Shown piece by piece: positions 32,629 to 42,055 of a stretch of 64,000 nt of DNA. The DNA is from Eurosta solidaginis (lineage: Eukaryota > Arthropoda > Insecta > Diptera > Tephritidae): assembly GCF_040869045.1 (NCBI RefSeq), contig NC_090319.1, forward strand, positions 264,880,897 through 264,944,896, written 5' to 3'. A model generated the notes under the pieces. That model was not told where the DNA came from. It saw only the letters and a program-made list of their open reading frames with translations, and did not search any database. Every line of letters starts with the position of its first letter. The stretch's first letter is position 1. The translations under genes were made by a program, and so were the position numbers.

Positions 32629-32864
32629 CCCCGGTTCAATAATGACGAAAATGTCAATTTTAAAGTTTCGAGATAACGCGCACAAAAGCTTTAAAGAGTA
32701 CTAATCTTTGCTGTGTATAAATTTTATAATTGTATTACAAATAGTTTCCGCGCTAGACCACTTGCGTCGTTATTGCACTCGCACATTTTCCTAGTTGATG
32801 CAAATATTGAACCTTGCTTCACCAAAACGTAATATTTTACAATTGCGTCATTATTGAACCGGGG
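32629..32864. mobile_element. 236-bp MITE with CCCCGGTTCAATAATGACG ends
   Basis: The left end CCCCGGTTCAATAATGACG matches the reversed right end over 19 bp, with weaker similarity further in. No open frame. The target duplication is not clear. Confidence 0.75.
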
Positions 32865-32869
32865 AAGCG

Positions 32870-33033
32870 ATATGTGACCCGGTCTAGGAAAAGGTGGCTT
32901 ATGACTCAAAAAAGAAATTGCGAGAAACAGCTGTTAAAGATAAACAATGTATTTCTTCAGTTTCTTAGTAATTTGATTTTTGATTAGATTTTTGAGTCAT
33001 AAGCCACCTTTTCATAGGCGGGGTCACATATAT
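32870..33033. repeat. Long hairpin with about 43-bp arms
   Basis: Arms 32870-32912 and 32991-33033 share ATATGTGACC, AAAAGGTGGCTTATGACTCA and a trailing A run as inverted repeats around a spacer of about 80 bp. It lies directly beside the MITE at 32629-32864 and is probably a separate fold-back element. Confidence 0.75.
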
Positions 33034-33118
33034 AGATGGCATTTAGCAATTCCAATGGTGACAGACCTTTATCAAAATTTGCTTCGTAAATGTGTTTCAA
33101 GTGAATTATTTCGCATTC

Positions 33119-35030
33119 TTAGCTTTGAGAAATGTCCGACTTGTATTTTTCGACAAATTTTGCTGCACACGCCCGAACCGTAGTTTCATCCATGTCTTCA
33201 AATTGCCACAAAAAGGAAAACGTCTCGTTCAAATTTCTCATAGCTGCAAACCGTTCAGTAATGCCAGTGATTGCCGAATCAACGATCGCCAGGAATGTAT
33301 TGTTTTTAAAATCAGACTCTGGATCATCCGTAATCATCTCATTTAAATTATCTTCAGATCGTCTTTTGGCTTTTCTCTTTCGAATGTCCGGAAACTTTGG
33401 CGAGATGTTCAATTGAAAAGCAATTGTTTTGCATTCGTTTAAAATTGTTTCCCATTGGCTCCTGATCAGCTTCAATTCCACTAATAAGGCATCTAGATGT
33501 CGGACCCCAACATCTATGGTGGCGTTTCTAGCTTGGAGGACCACGTTTCTTTCATTAATGGTAGTCAGTATTTTGAACCAAATTGAGGACAGCAAGATAC
33601 ATTCGATACATTTGGCGGCCACCGTGGTGTGATGGTAGCGTGCTCCGCCTACCACACCGGATGCCCTGGGTTCAAACCCCGGGCAAAGCAACATCAAAAA
33701 TTTTAGAAATAAGGTTTTCAATTAGAAGAAAATTTTTCTAAGCGGGGTCGCCCCTCGGCAGTGTTTGGCAAGTGCTCCGGGTGTATTTCTGCCATGAAAA
33801 GTTCTCAGTGAAAACTCATCTGCCTTGCAGATGCCGTTCGGAGTCGGCATAAAATCATGTAGGTCCCATCCAGCCAATTTGTATGGAAAATCAATAGGAG
33901 CACGACGCAAATTGGAAGAGAAGCTCGGCCTTAGATCTCTTCGGAGGTTATCGCGCCTTACATTTATTTTTTTTTTATTTAAGATACATTCGAACTTGTG
34001 GATGTACTTGAGAATTCCGGTAACATCGCCTTATGCTTGCGCAGTCAAATTTGGCTTCTGGCTGAAAGACTATGAATAGAGCTCGGTTAATTTTTTTAGG
34101 ATGTCGCATGGTTGTGGAGTGCTGCTGAAAATAGTAAAACGTGTTTGTATAACTCCGAAAAAAGTAACTGCAGCTGTACAACATTCTGCAGGAACAAAAC
34201 CACATAAATTGAGACTGTGGGTTGCACAAGGCGAGTAATCAGCATTCGAGGTTTTGTCGAGAAATCGACGTAGTGCTCCGTTGTAAGCTCCTTTCATATT
34301 GGCGCCGTTATCGTACCCCTGTGCACGACAATCTTTGAATGGGATTTCATGTTTACCTAGAGTACGGCAAATTAGATCAGCGATTTTCTGACCAGTTTTT
34401 TGGTTACAATTCACGAAAGCCAAAGCCCGTTCTTGAAATGTAAAATTTGCTGCTTTCTAATTGAAGTGGAGTTAGGGCAAAATGAACGTAGTCAACGTGA
34501 CTAGCATCAGGATAGCATCAATGATAATAGCAAAATAATTGGCTTACTTGCCTTGATCTAATATAGTTTCCCTTACGTGCTTTGCACAAATTTCTATGAA
34601 CTCGTTCTGAATGTCAGCTGTTCATTGATAAGTGTATCAATTGTAGCCCCATTTTGAATTAGGTTTTGTAAAGATCACCATTGAATAAAACATTTAATGT
34701 GATCTTGAGTATTTTCGTGTGATGGCAGTTTATCGTATAGCTTCTTTCATACCTGGTATACCGAATATCCGCACAACAAATTTTAGGTCGATTTAAAGTA
34801 TTGGCGCTTAACAGACGATAGGCAATACAAAGCATTGCTACTGGCACTCCACACTAACCAATCACGCTCCACTTTCTTTCCATTTGGCAAGATTCTGTTT
34901 AACAACGAGGTCGGTAATGCCTCGTCATGACAATCACGTGGGAAAATAACAGCACACTTTTGAGGACCTCGACGAATTATTTCGTTGACTTCTTCAGATC
35001 GCAAAAACTCACTATTCACGGTACCGATAT
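33119..35030 (-). pseudogene. hAT/ZMYM1-like transposase remnant, split by a SINE
   Basis: Minus-strand pieces in order: a segment with CAVIFPRDCHDEALPTSLLN and KKVERDWLVWSAS (35019-34783), the N-terminal zinc-finger neighbourhood of TTF-type hAT proteins; broken DUF4371-like sequence (34780-34430); AFVNCNQKTGQKIADLICRT and GYDNGANMKGAYNGALRRFL with CATHSLNLCG (34423-34070), the conserved hAT core; and, beyond the SINE, SSIWFKILTTINERNVVLQA and IRSQWETILNECKTIA ending KFVEKYKSDISQS (33606-33119). Frameshifts separate the pieces. An intact protein would cut and paste its element. The C-terminal dimerisation block is not seen. Confidence 0.8.
33607..33980 (+). mobile_element. tRNA-derived SINE with 13-bp target duplication
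   Basis: 374-bp SINE inserted in the hAT remnant. The perfect duplication AAGATACATTCGA lies at 33594-33606 and 33981-33993. The head (about 33614-33688) aligns well by eye with tRNA-Gly: GTGGTGTGATGGTAGCGTGC, TCCGCCTACCAC, then the B box GGTTCAAACCC at 33669-33679 and CCGGGCA. The body carries ATTTTTCTAAGCGG, GTCGCCCCTCGGCAGTG and GCCGTTCGGAGTCGGCAT. The end is a T-rich stretch. Pol III would transcribe it, and LINE enzymes would insert it. The tRNA-Gly origin is inferred by eye. The reverse strand of its first 110 bp supplies the first residues of a 200-residue minus-strand frame that runs on into the transposase. Confidence 0.92.
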
Positions 35031-35389
35031 CGAAGTCGTTTAAATAATTTGGACTTTGATACAGAGTTGGTGGTATTGTTGGAAGACTTTTTGAAGATGA
35101 ACCTTCATCAGTGTCACCACGAAAACTCTACGATTTCGGATTCATGTTAACATACATTTTTGTTCGATGTTTTCATTGTCGCCTCACTGTTCGAAGGCCC
35201 AAGCAAAAAATCATTATCAATATTCGTTGCTTTCGAAATTCGGCTTTAAATTTGCACATGGAACAGCTAAAGACTCTCTTGAATTAAAAAAAAAAGTTTC
35301 TAAATCGCGGGTCCCCTAAGAAACCCCGGCCCGGGGAATCTATATTGCAAATTAAAAATTAATTACAATCAGTTTGGTAAAGAAAGACA
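35031..35389. other. Unassigned flank of the hAT remnant
   Basis: Probably the degraded 5' part of the transposase element; no clear terminal repeat was found. Confidence 0.35.
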
Positions 35390-35940
35390 TGTCTCATGGC
35401 GCTTAGCTCCCCCGTTACGTTGTCTAGGTCCGTCAGCAGCTTCAAGCCGCAGCTATTTAATGAGAAAGCAGACGATCTTGCCAAGGTATCATCCTCTTAC
35501 ATCAATCAAAATAAACATATATAGCAGATATAAGGAGTTAGCAGTCTCCAACCGGTACTCCCAGATCACCTGCAAGATAACAAAGAAAACCTTGCCAAAC
35601 TACGATAGTAGGAAAAGAGAGGTAATAGATCAAGGAAAGACATTGTTAGGATCATCACCATAATTACAAGTCACTGGACACTTGGCCTGCGTGTCGAGAG
35701 AATGGGGATCCCTTTTATTTGCGTTTGCTGGAGCTGCCGCGAGAAGGACAGCAAAGAAACAGTCACGCACTACCTATGTAATATACTGTCGTTACTTAAG
35801 GAAGATGCTCTGTTAAAGATGTCAGCATCAAATGTTTCGAAAGGAGTACCGACTTGCTGTAGTAAAACAGCAGCGCTTGGTTCCATGAGAAATTTGCATC
35901 AAAGTGGTACTCCGAGCGCTATTTAGTGTTCGGGGGGCAC
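35390..35940 (+). mobile_element. LINE remnant, C-terminal Cys/His end
   Basis: Translations in shifting frames give GHWTLGLRVERMGIPF, then CWSCREKDSKETVTHYLCNI, which is the C-x2-C...H...C ending of I/R1-type LINEs, and then VSKGVPTCCSKTAALGSMRN. Upstream, a TCKITKKTLPNYDSRKREVI segment fits the region before that ending. It is from a different family than the copies at 42 and 56 kb, judging by the ending. Confidence 0.7.
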
Positions 35941-36124
35941 AGCCAAGCCACGTAAATGTGTTTGACGAGTAGAAAAATGAATTCACTTAAAGTTTAAGAG
36001 CGACAACCCGTCCGCAATGATTTTTTATACTCAGCCGCGGACAGCAGGCAGATAGTATTAATTTTATTTGTCTAACAGTAACATCTTTCTGTTTTTTTTT
36101 AATGCTCTGCACTGTTTCCATCTT

Positions 36125-36905
36125 ACTTACTTAAACATTTTTCGTACGGCAGTCATCAGGCCGTCATTATAATTTCTGCAGGAATCTGCCCGATCTTGAA
36201 ACCTTCCGCCATCTGCAGAAGTTTTTCTAGAATTTTCGGGTACTATCTCTATCAACCAACAGCTCAAGCTTCTCGCACTCACGCCGTTATGCCTCGTGTG
36301 TTTTACTTTTAAATAGACGTCTCTCTTCCTTCTTCGCCTCAAGACAACTCTACAATAGAGCGCGATGCCGCGCCCTTACGCTGCGTGGCCCTAGAGTTCG
36401 TTCTTCTTTTCCGAAGTAACATAACATTCCTCATTGTACCAGTTATTTTTGCAGGCTTGCTGGAAACCTACGGTGTCAGCAGCGGCGGTACGTAGTGCAT
36501 TTCGTGTTAAATTGTGGAGTCTAAATTTCCCGACTGTAGGTCCAAAGACTCAAAGATTTCATTATTATGGCGGAGGCAGTTATAGCAGGTCTTCTCTAGT
36601 TTCTCATAGAAGGAGTCTTTATCATTTTCATTTTTTCATACGCGAAATATTGAAAAAAAAAATCACTTTAATGCGGTTCGCGGCGAGATGCTCTTTAGCA
36701 GCATTGAACGATGTTACTCGGCGGCGAATTTCTTTTCCACCACGAAACCAACACCTTGGCTCCGAATTCCATGAACAAGCTCATATGGTTGCTTCGCAGG
36801 ACCGTGTTGCTCTTCTGCCTTGCCCCGAAACAGCTGGGTATCGGTACCTTGGAACAGTTCGGACATTCCAGGTTCATGCCCTCAAATCATGGTCTTTAAA
36901 ATCAT
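36125..36905 (-). mobile_element. RTE-type LINE remnant, endonuclease region
   Basis: On the minus strand mixed frames give RSQGVGFVVEKKFAAE, then DKDSFYEKLEKTCYNCLRH, words typical of the apurinic-like endonuclease domain of RTE elements (GTGFVV..., KD.FYE.LE). Lower down, RRRRKRDVYLKVKHTRHN and VPENSRKTSADGGRFQ fit the linker between endonuclease and reverse transcriptase. Internal deletions and shifts are heavy. Together with 1-600, 13265-13660 and 62160-62960 it makes four RTE remnants in the window. Confidence 0.55.
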
Positions 36906-37244
36906 AGTCGAATTAACGATTGTCCTAATAGTCATCAGAAACAAAGAGTTCTTATCCGAGGCTTGTTTATATTTTTCATTGGAACGTGTTTTTACGTGGC
37001 AGATTCCAAGCCTAGAGAAAATCCAGGAACGGGATTTATTACGTCCCAGTAATTATTATATAAGTTTAGTTCTAAAGGAAATATGCTTACAAAGAACTGG
37101 GGATAAAAGGGTCATATATAGGAGAATGAAAAATTTATACAATAAGCATATTACACGTTTTTTTAAATATTTAATTAACTGTTGTGATTTTATTGTTTTT
37201 TAGCATAAAAATAATACGGTTATTCTTATAACAACAAAAACAAA
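36906..37244. other. AT-rich stretch without recognisable gene
   Basis: Nothing supported. Confidence 0.4.
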
Positions 37245-37275
37245 TTCATAAATCTAATATATATTATAAATGGGA

Positions 37276-37356
37276 AAGTTTGGATGTTAAGATGTTTGGA
37301 TGTTTGGATGTTTAGATGTTTGGATGTTTGGATGTTTGGATGTTTGGATGTTTGTC
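37276..37356 (+). repeat. GATGTTTG tandem repeat in Helentron 5' region
   Basis: About ten tandem units of GATGTTTG (variants with AGATG) at the head of the element. Confidence 0.9.
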
Positions 37357-38069
37357 CAGACGTTTGTCTTTGTGACTCAATAACGCAAGAACGGCTGGAC
37401 CGATTTGAATGAAATTTTGTACACATATAGCCAATAGTCTAGAAGGATCTACTAGCTATATATTTTTCAAAAGGGGCGTGGTCCCCGCCCCCTAGGAACA
37501 GTTATAATTTAATTATTATATTTTTTCTTCTTTGCGACTGAATCACGCCAGAATGGCTACACGGATTTTGATGAAATTTGGGACACAGACAGTAGTCTAC
37601 TAGCGAAATTTTTTTCGAACATGGAAAGAGGGGTGGGGGTCCCACGACCCTTCGAGAAATTATTTTTCATAATTTTTACACATTATAACTTTACGTATAC
37701 TGGCCTTCACCAATATCACAGACTCAAGGGGTCAAATAAGTCAAGGGCTTACAAAGTAAGCAGTGACACCCTCCGCCCGCCCCCCTTTATCTCCCCCTCT
37801 GGTGTAAAATCCATAAATTGTTATAACTCAATCTAAATTTTCTCCTAAATCAATAGTTTTTGATATCTGGTACATACAGGACGAGATCTAGACAATTTTG
37901 GAGGAACGATCAGTGGTCCTCTCCTCTACTCCCGCCATCCGCCCTCCATCAATTGTTTTTATTAGCACGCTTTTATTAGCTTTACCTGTATGTTTCTATC
38001 TAACTTTTTATTCGCTCCAATGCGCCTGCTGCCTTATTAACATGGTTTTATAATTAGCTTCACCTTATT

Positions 38070-41000
38070 TGTAATCCCGTAAGGGTCATATCGAGGCCCT
38101 TCCGGGATCATTTCTGGACGGTTTTCGGGATCGGTCCGGGATTACGCCGGGGTAATTTCGGGACTTTTTCGGGACTATTTCGGGATCATTTTGGGACCCT
38201 TCCGGGATCATTTCTGTATAGTTTACGGGATCCGTCCGGGATCCCGTCGGGGTTATTTTGGAACATTTTCGGGACTATTCCGGAATCATTTCGGGACTAT
38301 TTCGCGATCATTTGGGGACCCTTCCGGCATCATTTCTGGATGGTTTTCGGGATCCGTGCGGGATCTCGTTGGGGTCATATGGGGACTTTTTCGGGATCAT
38401 TTGAGGGCTCTTCCGGCATCATTTCTGGATGGTTTTCGGGATCTGTCCGGGATGTCGTCGGGGTCATTTGGGGACTTTTTCGGGATCATTTGGGGGCTCT
38501 TCCGGCATCATTTCTGGATGGTTTTCGGGATCCGTCCGGGATCTCGTCGGGGTTATTTGGGGACTTTTTCGGGATCATTTTGGGGCTCATCCGGCATCAT
38601 TTCTGGATGGTTTTCGGGATCCGTCCGGGATCCCGTCGGGGTCATTTCGGGACTTTTTCGCCACTAATACGGGATCATTTGGGAACCCTTTCGGCATCAT
38701 TTCTGGATGGTTTTCGGGATCCGTCCGGGATCCCGTCGGGGTCATTTCGGAACTTTTTCGCGAATAATACGGGATCATTTGGGAACCCTTTCGGCATCAT
38801 TTCTGGATGGTTTTCGGGATCCGTGCGGGATCTCGTCGGGGTCATTTGGGGACTTTTTCGGGATCATTTGGAGGCTCTTCCGGCATCATTTCTGGATGGT
38901 TTTCGGGATCCGTCCGGGATCCCATCAGGGTAATTTCGGGACTATTAGGGGATCATTTGTGGACCTTTCCGGCATCATTTCTGGATAATTTTCGGTATCC
39001 GTCCGGGGTGCCGACGAGGTCATTTCGGGATTATTTCGGGATCATTTAGGATACCTACCGGCATCATTTCTGGATGGTTTTTGGGATTCGTCCGGGAGCC
39101 CGTCGGGGTCATTTCGGGACTTTTTCTCGACTAATACGGGATCATTTGCGGACCCTTTCGGCATAATTTCTGGATAGTTGTCGGGATCCGTTCGGGATCC
39201 CGTCACGGGCATTTCGGAACTATTAGGGGATCATTTGAGGACCTTTCCGGCATCATTTCTGGATAGTTTTTGGAATCCTTTCGGGATCCCGTCAGGGTCA
39301 TTTCGGGGCTTTTTCGGGATCATTTAAGGATGGCTTACAGGATTCGTCCGGGAAACCGTCAGGGTAATTTCTGGACTTTTCCGAGACTATTTCGGGATCA
39401 TTTTGGGACCTTCCCAAGATCATTTCTGGATGGATTTCGGGATTTGTCCGGGATGCCCTCAGGGTCATTTTGGGACTATTAGGTGATCATTTGAGGAACT
39501 TTTCGGCATCACTTCTGGATGGTTTTCGGTATCCGCTCAGGATCCCGTCGGAATTATTGCGGGACTTTTTCGGGATCATTTGGTGTCCCTTACGGCATCA
39601 TTTCTGGCTGGTTTTTGGGATTCGTCCGGCATCCCGTCGGGTTCATTTCGGGACTTTTTCTCGACTAATACGGGATCATTTGCGGGCCCTTTCGGCATCA
39701 TTTCTAGATAGTTGTCGGGATCCGTTCGGGATCCCGTCAGGGTCTTTTCGGAACTATTAGGTGATCATTTGAGGACATTTCCGGCATCATTTCTGGATAG
39801 TTTTCGGGATCCTTTCGGGGTCCAGTCAGGGTCATTTCGGGACTTTTTCGGGATCATTTAGAGATGGCTTTCAGGATTCGTCCGGGAACCCGTCAGGGTA
39901 ATTTCTGAACTTTTCCGAGACTATTTCGGGATAATTTTGGGACCTTCCCAAGATCATTTCTGGATGGATTTTGGGATCAGTCCGGGATGCCGTCAGGGTC
40001 ATTTTGGTATTAGGTGATCATTTGAGGACCTTTCCGGCATCACTTCTGGATGGTTACCGGTATCCGATCAGGATCCCCTCGGAATCATTGCGGGACTTTT
40101 TCGGGATCATTTGGGGTCCCTCCCAAGATCATTTCTGGATGGATTTCGGGTTCTGTCCGGGATCCCGTCAGGGTCATTTAGGGGTGCGTTCGAGATCCCG
40201 TCAGGGTCATTTCGGGACTTCTTCGGGAATATATCGGGATCATTTCTGGATGGTTTATGGGATCCGTCCATGACCCCTTAAGGGTCATTTCGGGACTATT
40301 AGGTGATCATTTGAGGACCTTTCCGGTGTCACTTCTGGATGATTTTCGGTATCCGTTCGGGATCCCGTCGGAATCAATGCGGGACTTTTACGGAATCATT
40401 TGGGATTCCTTCCGGCATCATTTCTGGATGGTTTTCGGGATTTGTCCGGGATCCCGTCGGGGTTATTTCGGGACCTTTTCGGGGCTAATACGGGATCATT
40501 TGGGGATCCTCTAGGGGTCGTTTCGTGACTTTTTCTGTATTATTTCGGGATCATTTTGGGACCCTTTCGGCATAATTTCTTGATGGTTTGCCGGATCCAT
40601 CAGGGTCATTTCGGGACCATTTTGGGATCATTTGGGGACCCTTCCGAGATCATTTCTGGATCCGTCCGGGATGCCGTAGGAACCATTTCGGGATTTTTTG
40701 TTACTTTTCCGGGATAGTTTTTGCACCCTTCCGGGATCATTTCTGGATCTGTGCGGGATCCCATCTGGGTCAATTCCGGACTATTTCGGGATCATTTTGG
40801 AATCCTTCCGGAATCATTTCTGTATGGTTTTCGCGATCCATCGTGGATCCCCTCGGAGCCATTTCGGAACTTTTTCTGGAGTTAGTCGGGATAATTTAGG
40901 GACCCTTCCTGGATATTTTCTGGATGGTTTCTGAGATCCGTCCGGGAGCCCGTCAGGGTAATTTCGGAACTTTTTCGGGACCATTTCGGGATCAATTTGG

Positions 41001-41200
41001 TACCCTTCAGGCATCATTTCTGTGTGGTTATCTGGATAAGTCTAGAATCGTGTCGTTGTCATTTCGGGTTTTTTTGGGACTACTTCGGGAACTTTTGGAA
41101 ACACTTCCGGGGCGTTTCTGGATGGTTTTCGGGATCCGTCCGCGATAGCGTCGGGGTCATTTCGTGGCTTTTTCTGGATAATTTCGTTATCATTTTGGGA
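38070..41200 (+). repeat. GC-rich minisatellite, unit about 90-100 bp
   Basis: About 3.1 kb of diverged tandem units, each carrying TTTCTGGATGGTTTTCGGGA, TCCGTCCGGGATCCCGTCGG, GGTCATTTCGGGACTTTTTC and GGGATCATTTGGGGACCCTT. Landmarks TTTCTGGATGGTTTTCGGGA at about 38332, 38421, 38510 and 38600 are 89-90 bp apart; others are about 100 bp apart. The region opens many overlapping frames on both strands, but they are repeats of the unit read in different phases. Confidence 0.92.
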
Positions 41201-41335
41201 TCCTATTAGGTTATCAGCTCATAAAGTTCTTTTTTTTACTCAATTACAAAAATAAAATGCATTAGACAGAAAAAAAATTTTAAACAGATAACTTTATAAG
41301 CAGGCTAACGTGAATAGCCCACATATTTCATTTTC

Positions 41336-41368
41336 TCCTTGCGGACGGGGCCGCGGGTAAAGGCTAGT
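41336..41368 (+). terminator. Helentron 3' hairpin and CTAGT end
   Basis: TTGCGG (41339-41344) pairs with CCGCGG (41351-41356) around ACGGGG. GTAAAGG and CTAG (41364-41367) follow, then T, the target base. This is a transposition end signal rather than a transcription terminator. Confidence 0.75.
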
Positions 41369-42055
41369 GATTACATAAATTCCCACACCCATCCACCATT
41401 CCAAGAGAATTGAAATACATTTACGAATGTCTTAAGTTAAAATAAAAAGTTGTTTAAAGGTGTTGTACAAGACGTTTAGCCAAATTACATTTAAATAAAA
41501 AACCAATTCATCTTCGTTAGCATTTCACTAAAGAGTATGTATGTACATACATATGTACCCTGCAGCGAATATGGGAAATAGTTTCGCACTACAGGCTTAG
41601 TGCTTACCTCCGTACTAGTGCTAATCGGATGCACAGCGGAACAGTTATTCGACACATCTGTATAAACAGCGCTTAAGTCTGAGCTATACGTATTTAAGTT
41701 GATAAATCAAAGGCTGAGACTAATTCAGAGGAAGGTCTGACAGGTTTGGGGGAGGAGCTATTGCCAATTCGTGGGACATCACAATGCAAAAAATGTCAGC
41801 TAAAAGCACTGCGAGGGACAAAATAAAAACTAGTACCGTCTCTTTATTCGATAGCTCTGCGATAATAGTACCGAAAATGGGTCCTTTGGCAATGTATGTT
41901 CAGTGCACTGGCCATCATTCCTTTCCTTGATCTTTTTCGTTAAACAAATTAAGCAAAGTTTTTTCCAACATGTTAGGCCAAAGTAAAGTAACACGAGCTC
42001 TGAGCTCTGAGCATGATATATCAGGATATGAATGGAATGTGCATGACGGGCTATC
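41369..42055. other. Unassigned stretch
   Basis: No supported gene. Short TATG/TACA microsatellite near 41537-41560. It may include the degraded 5' part of the LINE that follows. Confidence 0.35.

Larger units (their letters stand above)
37245..41367 (+). mobile_element. Non-autonomous Helentron with minisatellite core
   Basis: About 4.1 kb. The 5' part reads TAATATATATTATAAATGGG, then GTTTGGATG repeats, then ACTCAATAACGCAAGAACGG and CTGGACCGATTTGAATGAAA, words typical of insect Helentron 5' regions (the GAACGGCTGGACCGATTTG motif is also near 45555). The middle is a GC-rich minisatellite. The 3' end is a GCGG-ACGGGG-CCGC hairpin, GGGTAAAGG and CTAG followed by T, the classical Helentron/Helitron terminus. 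There is no Rep or helicase sequence, so it is non-autonomous and would rely on a rolling-circle transposase elsewhere. The 5' border is approximate. Confidence 0.82.

Noticed and set aside
33119..33721. 200-residue minus-strand open frame taken as one gene
   Set aside because: About the first 35 residues are antisense SINE sequence and the rest is the end of a hAT remnant. A chimera formed by insertion.
36434..36907. 157-residue plus-strand frame as a gene
   Set aside because: The minus strand carries recognisable RTE endonuclease words over the same bases, so the plus-strand frame is probably a shadow.
38070..41200. CRISPR-like alternation of conserved and variable blocks
   Set aside because: The units are diverged along their whole length with no constant repeat and unique spacers, and the genome is eukaryotic.
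38191..41209. Many overlapping open frames of the GSVRDP.GVI.GLFR type, on both strands
   Set aside because: They are the same 90-100-bp minisatellite unit read in different phases inside a Helentron. There is no start context and no protein family.
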